Origin: Candidatus Woesearchaeota archaeon
Lineage (GTDB): Archaea > Nanobdellota > Nanobdellia > Woesearchaeales > JAGLGH01
Reading direction: 5' to 3'
Assembly (NCBI GenBank): GCA_030670545.1
Contig: DAOVBM010000009.1
Coordinates: 1-32,760, forward strand
Length of the DNA stretch: 32,760 nt
Shown here: positions 25,670-32,730 of the stretch, piece by piece
Numbering within the stretch: the first letter of the stretch is position 1
Layout of the letters: each line of letters starts with the position of its first letter
Program-made: the position numbers and the translations under genes
The notes under the pieces: model-generated
Database searches by the model: none
What the model was told of the DNA's origin: nothing
The model's input: the letters and a program-made list of their open reading frames with translations, nothing else

Positions 25670-25903
25670 ATGGACGAGATAAGAACAGGGAAGATTATTC
25701 GGCTTCGCAAACGCCCTGATTATATCTATGGCGAAATACTCGATGATGAAAGCTGGGGGACTGTCGTTTTTATAACCAACGACGAATTCAAGCCCAATGA
25801 CAAGGTCCAGTTTGAATTTGAAAAGCCCAAAGGACTATCTTTCAGCAGTTTCAGAAGGCAGAAAGCTGTAAATGTGAGAAAGATATCAAATCTTGTTGAT
25901 TAG
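25670..25903 (+). CDS. Small cold-shock-like OB-fold protein, first of a pair
   Basis: A 77-residue protein with a cold-shock-type beta-barrel pattern: TGKIIRLRKRPDYIYGEILDD, then GTVVFITNDEF, then DKVQFEFEKPKG and a last AVNVRKI strand. The usual RNP1 KGFGFI aromatic signature is weak, so nucleic acid binding is inferred from the fold pattern only. A paralogue follows 22 bases later. The ~118-base leader resembles the arrangement of bacterial cspA genes, where the leader controls translation at low temperature, but no shared sequence is claimed. Confidence 0.62.
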   Translation: MDEIRTGKIIRLRKRPDYIYGEILDDESWGTVVFITNDEFKPNDKVQFEFEKPKGLSFSSFRRQKAVNVRKISNLVD

Positions 25904-25925
25904 ATTAAGGCGCAGAATTATTACA

Positions 25926-26162
25926 ATGCCAATGAAAGGAACCATAGTAAGGATAAGAAAACACCAAACTTATTATACAGGCGATTTGAGGGATGACTGC
26001 AATGCGCAGGTCATGCCCTTTGTCACGACCGATTCTTTTAGGATATACGATAAAGTTGAATTTGAGCTTGAGGATAGGAGCAAGAAAACCTCCACTCTTT
26101 GCCTGTATGTTAATGCAATAAACCTCAGGCTATTGAATCATCAATGTTGGGGCAAAGGTTAG
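25926..26162 (+). CDS. Small cold-shock-like OB-fold protein, second of a pair
   Basis: A ~78-residue protein with the same plan as the preceding one: MKGTIVRIRKHQTYYTGDLRDD matches TGKIIRLRKRPDYIYGEILDD, and VMPFVTTDSFRIYDKVEFELE matches VVFITNDEFKPNDKVQFEFE. The ATG at 25926 (or 25932) is preferred over an upstream TTG at 25893, which would overlap the previous gene and add an unmatched basic leader peptide. The two genes are likely co-transcribed tandem duplicates. Probable single-stranded nucleic acid binder; not tested. Confidence 0.6.
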   Translation: MPMKGTIVRIRKHQTYYTGDLRDDCNAQVMPFVTTDSFRIYDKVEFELEDRSKKTSTLCLYVNAINLRLLNHQCWGKG

Positions 26163-26251
26163 AAAACAGACACTATTGTGCTGACCAGGCTAGATTCTTA
26201 TTATATATTTTCAGCAAACTATTTAAATATCTTATTCTAATATCTTTGAAG

Positions 26252-26734
26252 GTGATAAAAATACAGGCATTGCATGATTATATGGTCAAATGGGCAGTCA
26301 ATTATGAGAGACATAAGGATATAATCAGAAAAGAGATTAAATCTATTGATAAAGACAGAGAAGGGTATGCTCTGTTTATAGAATATAAAAATAAGGTCAA
26401 GCATTTTCTGGTCATGCCAAAGCTTGATGATATAGACAGTCTGCGTATAAAGCTCAATAAAGAAAAAAATATAACCCTTATAACAGTAAATTCACTGAGC
26501 AACCTTGAGTTTCTAATTGACAAATGGAAGCTGCTCATAGATTTTCCAGGGTTCATAATAATCTTCATAAATCCATTCTCTTCGATAGACGACAAGTGGA
26601 TGATAATGCCATATGCGCACAACAGGATAACTGATCAAAGCGCGCTTAAAAAAGGCCTGAAAAGCATGTTTGCAGCTGTCGATCCCATTACAGAAGAAAA
26701 GTTTTTAGAGAAGGTAAATAAGCATAAGGAATAA
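26252..26734 (+). CDS. Protein of unknown function
   Basis: A ~160-residue soluble alpha/beta protein, no family recognised. It reads VIKIQALHDYMVKWAVNYERHKDIIRK and so on, with a beta strand FIEYKNKVKHFLVMPKLDD, a second (NITLITVNSLSNLEFLIDKWK) and a third (GFIIIFINPFSSIDDKWMIMPYAH). The order suggests a compact Rossmann- or nuclease-like fold, but no catalytic motif is clear. A GTG at 26252 lies about 27 bases after the TATA box ATTTAAATA (26221-26229), fitting a leaderless start. The longer frame from 26144 would overlap the preceding gene and lacks support. Confidence 0.55.
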   Translation: MIKIQALHDYMVKWAVNYERHKDIIRKEIKSIDKDREGYALFIEYKNKVKHFLVMPKLDDIDSLRIKLNKEKNITLITVNSLSNLEFLIDKWKLLIDFPGFIIIFINPFSSIDDKWMIMPYAHNRITDQSALKKGLKSMFAAVDPITEEKFLEKVNKHKE

Positions 26735-26738
26735 AAAC

Positions 26739-26914
26739 AGTATGTAATAAATCTGTGGTTTAGGGAGCACCAGCATCTTCAGGTCAAAACTCCTTCTATT
26801 TTTACATCCTGCTCGTCGCAGGGGGTTGTCCCTTACGGGGGAGCAGAGCCTTCTAAAATACATACAGAGTTTTGAAGATGCTGGTGCACCCTTATATAGG
26901 GCTTATTACATACT
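26739..26914 (+). ncRNA. Structured element, copy 1, with nested inverted repeats
   Basis: The outermost arms AGTATGTAATAA (26739-26750) and TTATTACATACT (26903-26914) are perfect complements. Inside, GCACCAGCATCTT (26767-26779) pairs perfectly with 26875-26887, and CAAAACTC (26785-26792) with GAGTTTTG (26867-26874). The centre holds a CTGCTC/GAGCAG hairpin with a G/C-rich head and a conserved GCAGAGCCTTCTAA. A related copy lies at 27568-27692. It could be a noncoding RNA or a small non-autonomous mobile element. Strand is assumed. It fills most of the gap between the flanking genes. Confidence 0.65.
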
Positions 26915-26926
26915 AAAACACCAATG

Positions 26927-26938
26927 TTTATATATAAG
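26927..26938 (+). promoter_or_regulatory. TATA box of the 26959-27055 RNA
   Basis: TTTATATATAAG is a strong archaeal TATA sequence centred about 27 bases before the first base of the paired RNA. Confidence 0.6.
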
Positions 26939-26958
26939 AATTATATTCTGAACTATTA

Positions 26959-27055
26959 TCTGCTGGTTACCTGCAGAGACGATGGGTGCTCAACATATAC
27001 TAAGGACTATGTCCCATATGTATTAACTACCTAACTCCTGCTGGTGACTGGCAGA
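26959..27055 (+). ncRNA. Candidate structured noncoding RNA with closing stem
   Basis: A 13-base stem closes the RNA: 26959-26971 pairs with 27043-27055 with no mismatch, including three G-U pairs. It is extended by GCAG (26973-26976) with CTGC (27038-27041). Inside is a hairpin ACATAT (26993-26998)/ATATGT (27016-27021) capped by GGAC-TAT-GTCC (27004-27014). G-U pairs within a full stem favour RNA over a DNA palindrome. The predicted start from the TATA box at 26927 falls on the first paired base, and TTTTCT follows the last. No known family was recognised: not tRNA, 5S or an evident C/D box RNA. The gap has no coding frame. Confidence 0.6.
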
Positions 27056-27076
27056 TTTTCTATTAATAGAAAAAAG

Positions 27077-27346
27077 TTATTCCCCTTCTTCTGCGCTATA
27101 GTTTGGCACTGCTGCCTTAGAGATTATCATTATATCCCCAATGCTTTTGACAAGCTGGTGAGGAACTATTACACCTTTTGCAGAGCCCAAGACTTTTATC
27201 AAAAATGAGTTTTTTGATGCTTTCACACGCCAGCCGAAAATCTTATTGTGGGTGAGTATGCTCTCTTCAATGTCTCCAAAATATTCCCCATTATCAGTAA
27301 ATACTTTCATATCATATGTTTCAGATATCTTCTTCATTTTCAGCAT
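27077..27346 (-). CDS. PRC-barrel domain protein
   Basis: An ~89-residue protein. MKKISETYDMKVFTDNGEYFGDI, followed by short strands and GVIVPHQLVKSIGDIMII, has the PRC-barrel beta layout (switch of G-x-x-x-G-D turns, then V-x-x-I-G-D). Archaeal PRC-barrel proteins are small, and some are linked to cell division and RNA metabolism; the precise job here is not known. The ATG at 27346 is chosen over an upstream in-frame ATG at 27379 because a strong GGAGGGGT ribosome site (27351-27358) precedes it. Its TATA box lies at 27387-27398. Confidence 0.8.
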   Translation of the reverse strand: MLKMKKISETYDMKVFTDNGEYFGDIEESILTHNKIFGWRVKASKNSFLIKVLGSAKGVIVPHQLVKSIGDIMIISKAAVPNYSAEEGE

Positions 27347-27386
27347 GATTACCCCTCCTGATATTATCTTATAATTCAAAGAATGG

Positions 27387-27398
27387 TTTATATATAAA
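27387..27398 (-). promoter_or_regulatory. TATA box of the PRC-barrel gene
   Basis: TTTATATATAAA is near-symmetric and could work on either strand. On the minus strand it predicts a start near 27366, leaving a ~20-base leader that carries the GGAGGGGT site. Confidence 0.55.
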
Positions 27399-27534
27399 TA
27401 CTTTTCTGTTAAATGATAAAAATATTAAACTATTTATTTAATTGCTCCTTTTAAAATAAACTTACAAGGGCAGAAAACTAATCTGATTCTGGCAGCAGCA
27501 TGGAGACAATATCTATAATTATTGCGATGGATTG

Positions 27535-27728
27535 TTCTGGCAGTAAGTAAAAAGTCAACAATTCAAGGAGCACCAGCATCATCAGTCAAAACTTAATCCT
27601 TTTCCTTATCTTGCTCGTCGCGGGGGGAGGCCCCCTACGGGGACGCAGAGCCTTCTAATAACATATCCTAAGATTTGAAGATGCTTGTGCTCAGTTACCT
27701 CTGATTTTTTAATTACTTCTGGCAGTAA
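27535..27728. repeat. Twelve-base direct repeats flanking structured element copy 2
   Basis: TTCTGGCAGTAA occurs at 27535-27546 and again at 27717-27728, enclosing copy 2. AAGTAA and TTACTT next to them form a short inverted pair. A partial third TTCTGGCAG lies at 27487-27495. The layout resembles a target-site duplication, although 12 bases is long for most elements. The stretch 27399-27534 has no other visible feature. Confidence 0.5.
27568..27692 (+). ncRNA. Structured element, copy 2
   Basis: GAGCACCAGCATC (27568-27580) pairs with GATGCTTGTGCTC (27680-27692) with one mismatch, and CAAAACTTA (27587-27595) pairs with TAAGATTTG (27669-27677) with one mismatch. The head shares TGCTCGTCGC, TACGGGG and GCAGAGCCTTCTAA with copy 1 at 26739-26914. 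Compared with copy 1, one C-G pair in the second stem is a T-A pair here, a compensated change. The outer 12-base arms of copy 1 are not conserved. RNA or small mobile element; strand assumed. Confidence 0.65.
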
Positions 27729-27738
27729 CTTATATAAG
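27729..27738 (+). promoter_or_regulatory. TATA box of the TraB gene
   Basis: CTTATATAAG is centred 28 bases before the ATG at 27762, so the gene is leaderless. It starts one base after the second flanking direct repeat of structured element copy 2. Confidence 0.6.
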
Positions 27739-27761
27739 TTAAACTATAATTCTATCCTTAA

Positions 27762-28469
27762 ATGGATTACAAAAACCTAAAGCTGATAGGCACAAGTCAT
27801 ATCGCAAAACAGAGTCTCAAAGAGGTCAGGATGGCAATTGAGGAGTTTGAGCCAGATATAATCGCTATTGAGCTTGACAAAAGAAGGCTTGCTGCGCTTA
27901 TGCAGAAGAAAAAGGCAAGAGGTCCAGGATTGAAGGACATAAGGAAAGTAGGTATAAAGGGTTTCATATTCAGCATAATCGGCGCATGGGTAGAGAATAA
28001 GCTTGGAAAGCTTGTAGGAGTTGCTCCAGGCTCAGAAATGGTGACAGCAATAAAGCTGGCAAGGAAGAAAAAGATAATTCTTGCGCTTATAGATCAGGAC
28101 ATAGAGATAACACTGAAAAGGTTTTCAAAAGAGCTTACATGGAAAGAGAAATGGAATTTTATAGAGGATATATTTAAGGCAGCAGTTCTCAGGAAACGGG
28201 AAGATCTTGGGTTTGATCTGAGAGAAGTGCCTAAAAAAGATGTCATACAGAAGCTTATCACTAAAGTCAGGCAGAGGTACCCTTCTGTCTATAAGGTGCT
28301 GATAAAGGAAAGGAATCAGGTGATGGCAAAGAACCTTGATTGCCTCATGAACAATAATCCTGACAAAAAAATACTTGGAATAATAGGAGCAGGGCATGAA
28401 GAAGAGATAATAGGTATTATCGAAAAGATGAATTGTGATACTATTTATACTATGAGTTTTGAGGCATAA
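27762..28469 (+). CDS. TraB/PrgY-family protein, short form
   Basis: A 235-residue protein with the TraB signature: LIGTSHIAKQSLKEV at residues 7-21, FEPDIIAIELDKRRLAAL at about 30-47, and a late ILGIIGAGHEEEI (about 204-216). The fold is related to TIKI/EreA/ChaN-like putative metalloproteases or hydrolases. In Enterococcus, PrgY blocks self-response to peptide pheromone; the archaeal function is unknown. Typical archaeal TraB proteins are about 390 residues and end with several membrane helices. These are missing here, so this is a soluble core-only form. It is followed 60 bases later by a membrane protease gene with its own promoter. Confidence 0.88.
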   Translation: MDYKNLKLIGTSHIAKQSLKEVRMAIEEFEPDIIAIELDKRRLAALMQKKKARGPGLKDIRKVGIKGFIFSIIGAWVENKLGKLVGVAPGSEMVTAIKLARKKKIILALIDQDIEITLKRFSKELTWKEKWNFIEDIFKAAVLRKREDLGFDLREVPKKDVIQKLITKVRQRYPSVYKVLIKERNQVMAKNLDCLMNNNPDKKILGIIGAGHEEEIIGIIEKMNCDTIYTMSFEA

Positions 28470-28529
28470 ATCAAAATTTTAGAACATTTTTGAAAACATT
28501 TAAAAACTTCAGGTATCAATGAAAGCAAT

Positions 28530-29297
28530 ATGGAAGGATTTGCTAACTACAAAGACAAATTAAAGCGATATTTCACGTTCACTGCTGGAGAGCTGAACAC
28601 TATAGTCATAAGTATTCTTGTCATTGGATTTATCATCTCATTTAAGGATTGGGTTATCACTCCAGAAGGCAGTCTTGATGCAGTTTTGACTTTAAGGAAC
28701 ATAATAAACAGCATAATTGTGGCTGCGTTTGTTCTGCTTATACACGAAAGCGCGCACAGGCTATGGGCCCTGGGCATAGGGTTCAGGGCAGAGGCAAAAC
28801 TCTGGTGGCCTGGCATTATTGCAGGAATAATCATTGCTTTTGTGACCAGAGGGTGGTTTTGGTTCATTGTTGCGCCTGCAATATTCATCCATCACCTGCC
28901 AGTGCACAGGCTGGGAGCTTTTAGGTATGGCCTTAATATGTTCGCAAATGGTGTGATATGCCTTGCAGGAACAGTCGCCACAATATTATTCGCATTCATA
29001 ATAAAGATACTGCTTTTCTACATGCCTGCAAACCTGCTGCTGCTAAAAACACTGCATGTATCTCTCTGGTTTGCAGTGATAAATATGCTGCCCATACCTC
29101 CTCTCGATGGCTCAAGAATATTCTACATGCCAGGGGGACCGCTTATCTATTCATACTCATTTTTCACAATACTTGGTCTTGCGATATTCCTTGCAATACC
29201 TATAACTGAATTATGGATGATATTACTCCTGCTGCTTGGAGGAACTATCATAGGTATACTAGGATGGCTCTATGTACTGAACAATATAATGAAATAA
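28530..29297 (+). CDS. M50-family site-2 protease homologue
   Basis: A 255-residue integral membrane protein with about six hydrophobic segments. The zinc motif H72-E73-S-A-H76 lies in a membrane helix, and the second motif N185-MLPIPPLD193-G194 supplies the third ligand. Both match intramembrane metalloproteases that cut single-pass membrane proteins and release regulators. Length and the lack of a PDZ domain fit the minimal archaeal group. A TATA-like CATTTAAAAA (28497-28506) is 28 bases before the ATG. The next gene follows 24 bases later and also encodes a membrane protein. The substrate cannot be told from sequence. Confidence 0.88.
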   Translation: MEGFANYKDKLKRYFTFTAGELNTIVISILVIGFIISFKDWVITPEGSLDAVLTLRNIINSIIVAAFVLLIHESAHRLWALGIGFRAEAKLWWPGIIAGIIIAFVTRGWFWFIVAPAIFIHHLPVHRLGAFRYGLNMFANGVICLAGTVATILFAFIIKILLFYMPANLLLLKTLHVSLWFAVINMLPIPPLDGSRIFYMPGGPLIYSYSFFTILGLAIFLAIPITELWMILLLLLGGTIIGILGWLYVLNNIMK

Positions 29298-29321
29298 AAA
29301 TCTCAATAAAAGAGGCAAAAA

Positions 29322-29663
29322 ATGGAAAAACTTGATTTGTACAACAACTGGGTTGAATACATTGCACTGCTGCTTATGATAACAGGATTTATAATAATGC
29401 AGATGAACTGGATATTTTCAGGCTCAAAAGTAATGACATATCTCACAATATTGCTTGGAGGGATGATTGTAGGCAGGATATTCTACAAGGTGGATAAAGA
29501 CAACAGGTTCAGATGGTTCCTTATATCATGCGGATTCCTTATCGGCTTCATGCTGGGAGTGCATTATGGCAGGCCGACAACTATTGTCATACTCTACCTA
29601 ATCGGAGCATACGCAAGCTTTTATATACATGATAAAGGTTATATAAAGAGTGTTTCCTATTAA
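29322..29663 (+). CDS. Small membrane protein of unknown function
   Basis: A 113-residue protein with about four hydrophobic helices (YIALLLMITGFIIMQ, VMTYLTILLGGMIVG, WFLISCGFLIGFMLG, IVILYLIGAYASFYI). It follows the M50 protease gene by 24 bases, with a GAGGC ribosome site, so the two are probably co-transcribed. It may be a partner or substrate of the protease, but that is only positional. No family recognised. The promoter of the following RNA lies inside its last codons. Confidence 0.6.
   Translation: MEKLDLYNNWVEYIALLLMITGFIIMQMNWIFSGSKVMTYLTILLGGMIVGRIFYKVDKDNRFRWFLISCGFLIGFMLGVHYGRPTTIVILYLIGAYASFYIHDKGYIKSVSY
29639..29648 (+). promoter_or_regulatory. TATA box of the three-way-junction RNA
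   Basis: TTATATAAAG overlaps the end of the small membrane protein gene and is centred about 28 bases before the first base of the RNA's closing stem. Confidence 0.6.
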
Positions 29664-29671
29664 AAAACAAA

Positions 29672-29810
29672 CATTGTTTACTTATCGGCGTCTGTGCCAT
29701 GGATGCCATTGAATGCTAAAGGCATTCATGGCATGGCCAGACGGATCTTACCACGTTCCTATATGGAGTATAGGGTTGTGGTAAGTGGAGTAGTCGATAA
29801 GTTAACAATG
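29672..29810 (+). ncRNA. Candidate three-way-junction noncoding RNA
   Basis: The closing stem pairs 29672-29689 with 29793-29810, 17 of 18 positions including one G-U. Arm two (29690-29742) pairs GTCTG-GCCATG with CATGGC-CAGAC, then CCAT-GAATGC with GCATTC-ATGG, capped by TAAAG. Arm three (29747-29785) pairs CTTACCAC with GTGGTAAG and CCTATA with TATAGG. The joining strands are GGAT (29743-29746) and TGGAGTA (29786-29792). All segments fit with no leftover long stretch. A TATA box at 29639-29648 predicts a start at the first paired base. The layout recalls 5S rRNA in topology only; 5S signature sequences are absent. No known family recognised. Confidence 0.7.
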
Positions 29811-29854
29811 TCAAAAAACATAATAATTATAAATGCTGAAGCAACCTCATGATT

Positions 29855-30301
29855 ATGCAGGATGTAAGATACAAGAAATGCAATTTCCCTACATGCGGAC
29901 AGTCAGAATTCTTTAAAGAAAGACTGGATGCTGCAGGTATAGAATATAAAGAAGTGAAAGCAGAAGATGATTTTATCGAGTTTTCTATAGACATTCTTTC
30001 AGAATCAAAAAGGGGGGAGGGAATTAAAGAATACATTGATAATGCAATTATTGAGTCAATATTTCATGACCCTGTGAAGGAGATAAATTGTGTTGTTAAA
30101 AATGGATTTGCAAAAAAGATAATGCCAATATACAGGAGATATTGTTCTGAAATTGAAACAAAAAGAGAAATAAAAGGTTATGTCAGCATAAATGGGAAGA
30201 TAAATGAATCTGATTTGTATTGTCTGGAAAAGGATATTGAACTCATGTACAATAGCCTGTTACAGGCCCAAACTGGAAAAACAAGCAGATTAATGCACTA
30301 G
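29855..30301 (+). CDS. Protein of unknown function with Cys-rich N-terminus
   Basis: A ~148-residue soluble protein, not assigned to a family. It begins MQDVRYKKCNFPTCGQSEFFKERLDAAGIEYKEV, with a CNFPTCG pair whose two cysteines are five apart. The rest is mixed helix and strand with no catalytic motif visible. TATA-like AATTATAAAT at 29825-29833 favours the second in-frame ATG at 29855 as a leaderless start; the ATG at 29849 is the alternative. It lies between the three-way-junction RNA and hef. Confidence 0.5.
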   Translation: MQDVRYKKCNFPTCGQSEFFKERLDAAGIEYKEVKAEDDFIEFSIDILSESKRGEGIKEYIDNAIIESIFHDPVKEINCVVKNGFAKKIMPIYRRYCSEIETKREIKGYVSINGKINESDLYCLEKDIELMYNSLLQAQTGKTSRLMH

Positions 30302-30332
30302 TACACTTGCCACTCGCCATGCGCTCGCAACA

Positions 30333-30342
30333 CTTATAAATT
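30333..30342 (+). promoter_or_regulatory. TATA box of hef
   Basis: CTTATAAATT is centred 26 bases before the ATG at 30363, giving a leaderless transcript. Confidence 0.6.
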
Positions 30343-30362
30343 ACGTATGTTTCTAATAGGGT

Positions 30363-32624
30363 ATGGTAACAATAAAGGATTTCAAGCCAAGGCTGTATCA
30401 GGAAACAATACTTGCCAGCTCTACGCTTAAGAACTCACTTGTCGTGCTTCCTACAGGAATGGGCAAATCAATGATATTCATCATGCTTGCTGTACAGAGG
30501 CTTAACAATTATCCTAAAAGCAAAATACTTATTCTTGCTCCAACAAAACCATTGTGCGAGCAGCATGCGCAGTCCTGCATGAATTATATTGATATTGAAA
30601 AAGAGAAAGTCGTTCTTTTCACAGGGCTTGTAAAGCCTGAAAAAAGGGCAAAGTTATGGGAAGATGCAAGGATAATAGTATCAACCCCTCAGGGCCTTGA
30701 GAATGATATAATCAACAGGAAAATCGACTTTGAAGATGTCAGCCTTCTTGTAATTGACGAATGTCATAGGGCTGTCAAGGAGTATAGTTATGTATGGCTT
30801 GCAAAACAGTATGAAAAGCTCGCAAAATTCCCAAGGATATTGGGGCTTACTGCATCGCCTGGAAGCGATATTGAATCAATCAGCGAGATATGCAAGAATC
30901 TTCTTATTGAGAATATAGAGCTTAGGACAGAGAATGATCCTGATGTAAAGCCTTACATACAGGATGTAAAGATAAGTTGGATCAAAGTTGAGCTTCCAGA
31001 TGAATTCAAACAAATTCACAAGTACCTGAAAGACTGCTACAATTCAAAGCTCAAAGACATAAAACAATACGGGTATATCAGCGATGCAATTATAGCTAAT
31101 GGAAGCAAGAAAAGCCTGCTTGATCTGCAGGCTGCGCTCCATGGAGAAATAGCAGGCGGGAACAAGGATTTTGAGATCCTAAAATCAGTTAGTCTTGCTG
31201 CTGAGGCAATGAAAGTCCAGCACGCGCTTGAGCTTCTGGAGACTCAGGGAGTAACAGCACTGAACAGATACATTAGCAGGATAATGAAAGACGCCAGGAC
31301 AACAAAAATAAAAGCTACTCAAAATCTTGCAAATGATTTTAATTTCAAGAGCGCATGGATAAAGACACAGGCACTTTCTGAGGATGGTATAGAGCACCCC
31401 AAAATTGAAAAGCTAAAACAAGAGATAAAAAAAGCCATATCAGTATCTGAAAAGAGTAAGATAATTGTATTTAATCATTATAGGGATAATGCTGAGAAGA
31501 TTGTCGATGAGTTAAATAAGATTGACAATGCTAAGGCCATGCTCTTTGTAGGCCAGCAGAAAAAAGGGAACACAGGATTGAGCCAGAAAAAGCAGATAAA
31601 GATGTTGGATGATTTTAGGAGCGGAAGATTTAATATCCTTGTATCGACAAGCGTTGCTGAAGAAGGGCTTGACATACCAAAGGTTGACAGCGTGATATTC
31701 TATGAGCCTATTCCTTCTGCAATAAGGCACATCCAGAGGAGAGGAAGGACAGGAAGGCTCGAGAAAGGTGAAGTAAAGATACTAATGACTAAAGGAACAA
31801 GAGATGAGGCATATAGATGGAGCGCATATCACAAGGAAAAGAGGATGTACAGGACACTTGATTCTCTCAGGAAAAAGATACATATACATCTGAGAGATAT
31901 AAAAGATGAGACTGAAAATATTAAAGAACAGAAAAAGCTGGACAGTTATGATAATCCGAATCATCAAAGCAGCAGCAAGAACCTTATCATTGTAGATCAT
32001 AGGGAAAGAGGAAGTAAAGTCATAAAAGAGTTAATTGAGCTGGGGAACAAGGTAAAGATAGAGCAGCTTGAGTCAGCGGATTTCCTCTGCTCTGAAAGGA
32101 CAGGCATAGAATACAAGAATAAAGGGGACTTCATCAATTCAATAATTGATGGCAGGATGCTGGAGCAGGCAAAAAACCTGAAAAACAGTTTTGAAAGACC
32201 GCTTATAATCGTTGAAGGAGAGGAAGATATATACTCCATACGCAAGATCCATCCTCATGCTATACAAGGCATGATTGCAGCGATTACAGTAGGATTTGGC
32301 ATTCCAATTCTCTATACCAAAAATTTCATGGAAACATCATCAATACTTTCTATAATCGCAAGCAGGGAACAGCAGGGCGAAAACAGATATTTTTCTCCTC
32401 ATGCTTCGAATAAGCCAATGACAATCAAGGAGATGCAGGAATATATTGTATCATCCCTGCCAAACATAGGCCCGCTCCTTGCAAAAGAGCTTCTGGAGAG
32501 CTTTGGCTCTGTGTCAGAAGTATTCAATGCTCATGAAGAAAAACTCATGGAGATTGATAAGGTAGGAAAGAAGAAAGCAAAGGGAATAAGAGATATTGTG
32601 GATAGGAAATATGTTTTCAAATAA
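30363..32624 (+). CDS. hef: Hef-type helicase/XPF nuclease for stalled fork repair
   Basis: A 753-residue protein with the full Hef layout. The superfamily 2 helicase part has Walker A LPTGMGKS (29-36), DECH (132-135), a helical insertion typical of Hef/FANCM, and motif VI RHIQRRGRTGR. The XPF/ERCC4 nuclease domain begins at about 540 with IIVDHRERGSKVI, and tandem HhH motifs follow at about 695-753 (LPNIGPLLAKELLESFG, IDKVGKKKAKGI). Hef unwinds and cuts forked DNA, often with PCNA, which is encoded in this window. The nuclease signature ERKxxxD reads E583-Y584-K585...D589: the acids and lysine remain but arginine is tyrosine, and the preceding G-D is A-D. Activity may be altered but not obviously lost. 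Confidence 0.94.
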   Translation: MVTIKDFKPRLYQETILASSTLKNSLVVLPTGMGKSMIFIMLAVQRLNNYPKSKILILAPTKPLCEQHAQSCMNYIDIEKEKVVLFTGLVKPEKRAKLWEDARIIVSTPQGLENDIINRKIDFEDVSLLVIDECHRAVKEYSYVWLAKQYEKLAKFPRILGLTASPGSDIESISEICKNLLIENIELRTENDPDVKPYIQDVKISWIKVELPDEFKQIHKYLKDCYNSKLKDIKQYGYISDAIIANGSKKSLLDLQAALHGEIAGGNKDFEILKSVSLAAEAMKVQHALELLETQGVTALNRYISRIMKDARTTKIKATQNLANDFNFKSAWIKTQALSEDGIEHPKIEKLKQEIKKAISVSEKSKIIVFNHYRDNAEKIVDELNKIDNAKAMLFVGQQKKGNTGLSQKKQIKMLDDFRSGRFNILVSTSVAEEGLDIPKVDSVIFYEPIPSAIRHIQRRGRTGRLEKGEVKILMTKGTRDEAYRWSAYHKEKRMYRTLDSLRKKIHIHLRDIKDETENIKEQKKLDSYDNPNHQSSSKNLIIVDHRERGSKVIKELIELGNKVKIEQLESADFLCSERTGIEYKNKGDFINSIIDGRMLEQAKNLKNSFERPLIIVEGEEDIYSIRKIHPHAIQGMIAAITVGFGIPILYTKNFMETSSILSIIASREQQGENRYFSPHASNKPMTIKEMQEYIVSSLPNIGPLLAKELLESFGSVSEVFNAHEEKLMEIDKVGKKKAKGIRDIVDRKYVFK

Positions 32625-32715
32625 CAAAAATTTGACAATTTATTGATAGCAAATCCTATCCCCACCATAAATGGAGGGGTATTACGGATTTGCATTATAG
32701 ATTATCAAATTTTTG
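32625..32715 (+). repeat. GGGGTAT hairpin element, copy C, in a long imperfect palindrome
   Basis: The outer arms CAAAAATTTGA (32625-32635) and TCAAATTTTTG (32705-32715) are perfect complements, and so are GCAAATCC (32649-32656) and GGATTTGC (32686-32693). The core is CCCC-A-CCAT-AA-ATGG-A-GGGG followed by TATTAC. It begins right after hef stops, so it could also serve as its 3' end structure. Confidence 0.6.
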
Positions 32716-32730
32716 GAATCCAAAATTTCG

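Noticed and set aside
25893-25925. TTG start for the second cold-shock-like gene
   Set aside because: It overlaps the previous gene and adds residues with no match in the paralogue; ATG at 25926 fits better.
29672-29810. 5S rRNA gene
   Set aside because: The three-arm layout and arm sizes are similar, but the conserved 5S loop sequences are absent and the closing stem is twice as long.
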